Shown here: piece after piece, positions 61,520 to 64,000 of the stretch
How the letters are laid out: the number at the start of each line of letters is the position of its first letter
Numbering within the stretch: the first letter of the stretch is position 1
Assembly: GCA_021464245.1 (NCBI GenBank)
Contig: JADCRB010000013.1
Location: forward strand, 12,621,245 to 12,685,244
Direction: 5' to 3'
Length of the DNA: 64,000 nt
From: Carallia brachiata
Taxonomy: Eukaryota; Streptophyta; Magnoliopsida; Malpighiales; Rhizophoraceae
Position numbers and translations under genes: made by a program
Notes under the pieces: model-generated
The model's database searches: none
The model's input: the letters and a program-made list of their open reading frames with translations, nothing else
Told to the model about the DNA's origin: nothing

Positions 61520-61634
61520 GAGAAAAGGAAGAAATTTAGGCCATAGAGGATTATATTTAATAAGAATATAATCAATAATTTGTATTAATCTTTCAAAATG
61601 TATTTAAAACCAATCCAATTTTGTGTTTAGTAAA

Positions 61635-61650
61635 TTTTTTTTAGGGTCAC

Positions 61651-61682
<32 letters not shown>

Positions 61683-64000
61683 ATTAGAGGAGGATTAGTA
61701 GGTGGTGAAGTTTAGACCCCCAACTCCCACTTGGGCGTGTTGACCAGTAACTAGCTGGAATACACCAGCGGATTTGATAATTTCTTGTTAAATGCTTTTT
61801 TCTGAACTTTGTTTAATAAAGTTCAAATTTAATAAATATTCCAATAGAACAAATAGCGTTTGATAGAGTTGCAAAAACAGCAACAATTTAAGGTTAATTA
61901 TTGATGGGACAGTCTCATATACACAGTCCCATCTTATTTGAATGAGGGATTACTATATTCAAAATAGCATGTATTGTGTCCATCAACTTGGTGGATAATT
62001 CATTAATTCTGTTTTCATCATACAGTATACTAAATTAGATGGGGGAAAAACCATGTCCTAGTAATGAAAAAAAAAAAGAAAAAGAAAAAAAAAATGGAAT
62101 TGTGATGTTTCTTATGCTCTTGAAAATTCAAACCATCTTTAATATAAGAGTCTCAAATTGTAAGTGTTGTGCTTTAGAAGGATCACTAAGCCAATCCTCC
62201 CAAATGTCTGAAAATTCATTGAACAAGAAGTTATAGTTGTTGGAGATCAGGTGTGAGTTCAACATATAACTCGGCTTTCGGCTTGTTTATAGTCGATTAG
62301 GCCTTTAATTTAGCCCCTATCTGACAGGCTTCATAATAGGTGAATTGGGTTTGTGCAAGATCTGAAAGCAATATACTCGGCTTGTTTACACCCTTTATCC
62401 GGATAGATTCGAAGGTTGGACTTTGGAATGACAAATTGGAGCCCCAACTCACTAATGTCATAAAACTTTTATGCTGTGAATTGGACTCTTTATCAAAACA
62501 TGACTTTCAAGCCCAAATTGAATGCCTTACTAGGATTTTTTTTTTCCCAAATTACATTAGAAGCGAGAAATTGAATTGGCAATGAGGTTTGGAATTTGTA
62601 TTTTAAATTTAACTTTAAATTTTAATTTTAACTTTCATTTGCTTTTCTAGTAATTGAAAAAAAAAAGAGTAATACTAGGTACCTTCACTTAGATACCTTT
62701 AAAGTGATTATACAATCTCGTGAATGATATCTGACAATTTATTATTTATTTTTTATTAAATTTAATTATTCAATAGTTTATACTACTTTAAATTTATTTT
62801 GAAATTAATTAAATAAAGTTATAAACTTTTTCTTAAAAAACATAAGAAAGTAAGAATGACTTCTTATAATTTCGATAGAGAACATTATGATTTATACATG
62901 TCAAATCTATACCGAAAATCTTCGGGATTATTTTTCATTAGTTAGAAATCCCAATGAAAAACGAATAAAAAGAGCAAATAACATATAAATAGTGAAGACC
63001 AAATAGATTACAATAATGTAGTACCTTGACGGACATCCAAGGCATAGACTGAGCAAGGACACAAAAAAGACCACTCATAAGAGAAAAACGGTGATACCCA
63101 CTCATCACAAGATCACCTTATCATGTAGGACTATTCATAGCAGACCAAGGGCAGTTCTCAATATGAGGCATTTATCTTCGTCAAGGTTCTCATTTTTAAG
63201 TATTTCCCTGGATACTATTCTTATATTCTCTGTCCTGCAAAGAACTAAAGGGTCACAATGAGAGGATAACATCATTCAATTAATGCAAGTACAATACAAG
63301 GATGGTTACCTAATTGTTTTTTCTAGAGCAGGATCATTTTCTTCAAAAAAAAAAAATGAAAAAACATGGGTGATACCATACAATTCCGTTATAAAAATTT
63401 GTGATGGTCACACCGCATAATGAGTTAGGTTGTCACAATTATTTTCGTATTCAAGTCAAACTAGAAACACTGGAATGAATTTCAAATTAAGGAAATTAGA
63501 CGGGTAGATTTCAAGATTTTGTCCGGATGATTGGCTAGATTTAACCCCCATACTGGATATGTGGGTACCAATCTTGGAGTAAGCATCTCGACCGATGTGG
63601 GGAGCATTCGCTCGAAAAGAGATTTTAGTTTCAATTTACGCATGAATTGTTATGAAGATCTACGACCAATACCAAAATAAAATAAAATAAAAAATAAAAA
63701 AGAAATAAAGAGAAAGAAATTAGACAGTCAAGTATGATGAGATGCTGAATAACAACAAAAACAAAAACAAATCCATAATCTCCAATTTAATTGAGTTGAT
63801 TAGATGAATTTTCGCCATTCTATTTTATTATAAGTTAAATTTCATGCGAAGTATAATTGTTTTAAATCATTCTAACAAGAGATTTTTAAGTCAATTTAGT
63901 TGATGATCTTCCTTTACTCTTTCTATCCACCTCGATTAATATAATTGACCATTTATTAATGGAGAGAAGACATATACAAATCCACTAACCATCTTATCTT
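61635..64000. other. Downstream flank, no supported gene
   Basis: About 2.4 kb past the duplicated unit. It opens with an (AT)n(GT)n microsatellite (61,651-61,683). Short frames at 62,039-62,236 and 62,340-62,585 show no domain or splice evidence. Nothing recognisable reaches the window's end. Confidence 0.55.

Larger units (their letters stand above)
54171..61630 (+). repeat. Tandem duplication unit 2, containing INV-C
   Basis: The second copy of the repeated unit described at 46,852. Similarity runs through the upstream flank, the RNase H fragment, the promoter, the gene and about 100 bp of 3' flank, then stops near 61,630. Confidence 0.8.

Overview
This is a 64 kb piece of plant nuclear DNA, from a dicot. 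It is AT-rich, its genes are split by many GT-AG introns, simple repeats and short transposon relics are common, and every recognisable protein belongs to a plant family. The species cannot be fixed from the sequence; a woody eudicot is a guess. I see no bacterial, viral or organellar segment, no rRNA or tRNA gene and no CRISPR array.

Layout. (1) 1-1.9 kb, plus strand: a gene for a 60-residue Ala/Gly-rich protein whose leader carries an intron of about 1.3 kb. (2) 2.3-9.1 kb, minus strand, tail to tail with it: a 19-exon GH35 beta-galactosidase of the BGAL17 type. (3) 9.3-18.06 kb: AT-rich intergenic DNA with short terminal-inverted-repeat elements. (4) 18.06-20.37 kb, minus strand: a three-exon INDETERMINATE-domain (IDD) C2H2 zinc-finger transcription factor. 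(5) 20.4-28.9 kb: intergenic. (6) 28.9-34.6 kb, minus strand: a 12-exon metallo-beta-lactamase-fold hydrolase with a probable transit peptide. (7) 35.7-37.0 kb, minus strand: a decayed F-box gene. (8) 39.3-61.5 kb, plus strand: three tandem cell-wall invertase (GH32) genes, called INV-A, INV-B and INV-C here.

The invertase cluster is the most informative part. INV-B and INV-C are intact; their seven exons sum to exactly 577 codons plus stop in each, including the family's 9-nt mini-exon. They lie in two directly repeated units of about 7.3 and 7.5 kb (46,852-54,170 and 54,171-about 61,630). Since duplicating, each unit has gained its own small transposons, and exon 3 carries a nearly identical stretch that looks like gene conversion. 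INV-A is an older copy with two nonsense codons, a damaged splice acceptor and changes in two active-site motifs. Intact products would cleave sucrose in the cell wall.

Every single-copy multi-exon gene here needs at least one small indel corrected to match its family: four in BGAL17, one in the IDD gene, one in the hydrolase and two (plus two stops) in the F-box gene. Most are one base missing from a short homopolymer or one extra dinucleotide. INV-B and INV-C have none in about 3.5 kb of coding sequence. Residual assembly indels are the simplest reading, but real decay cannot be excluded. I found no clearly new biological system; the best leads are the invertase cluster and its transposon history.
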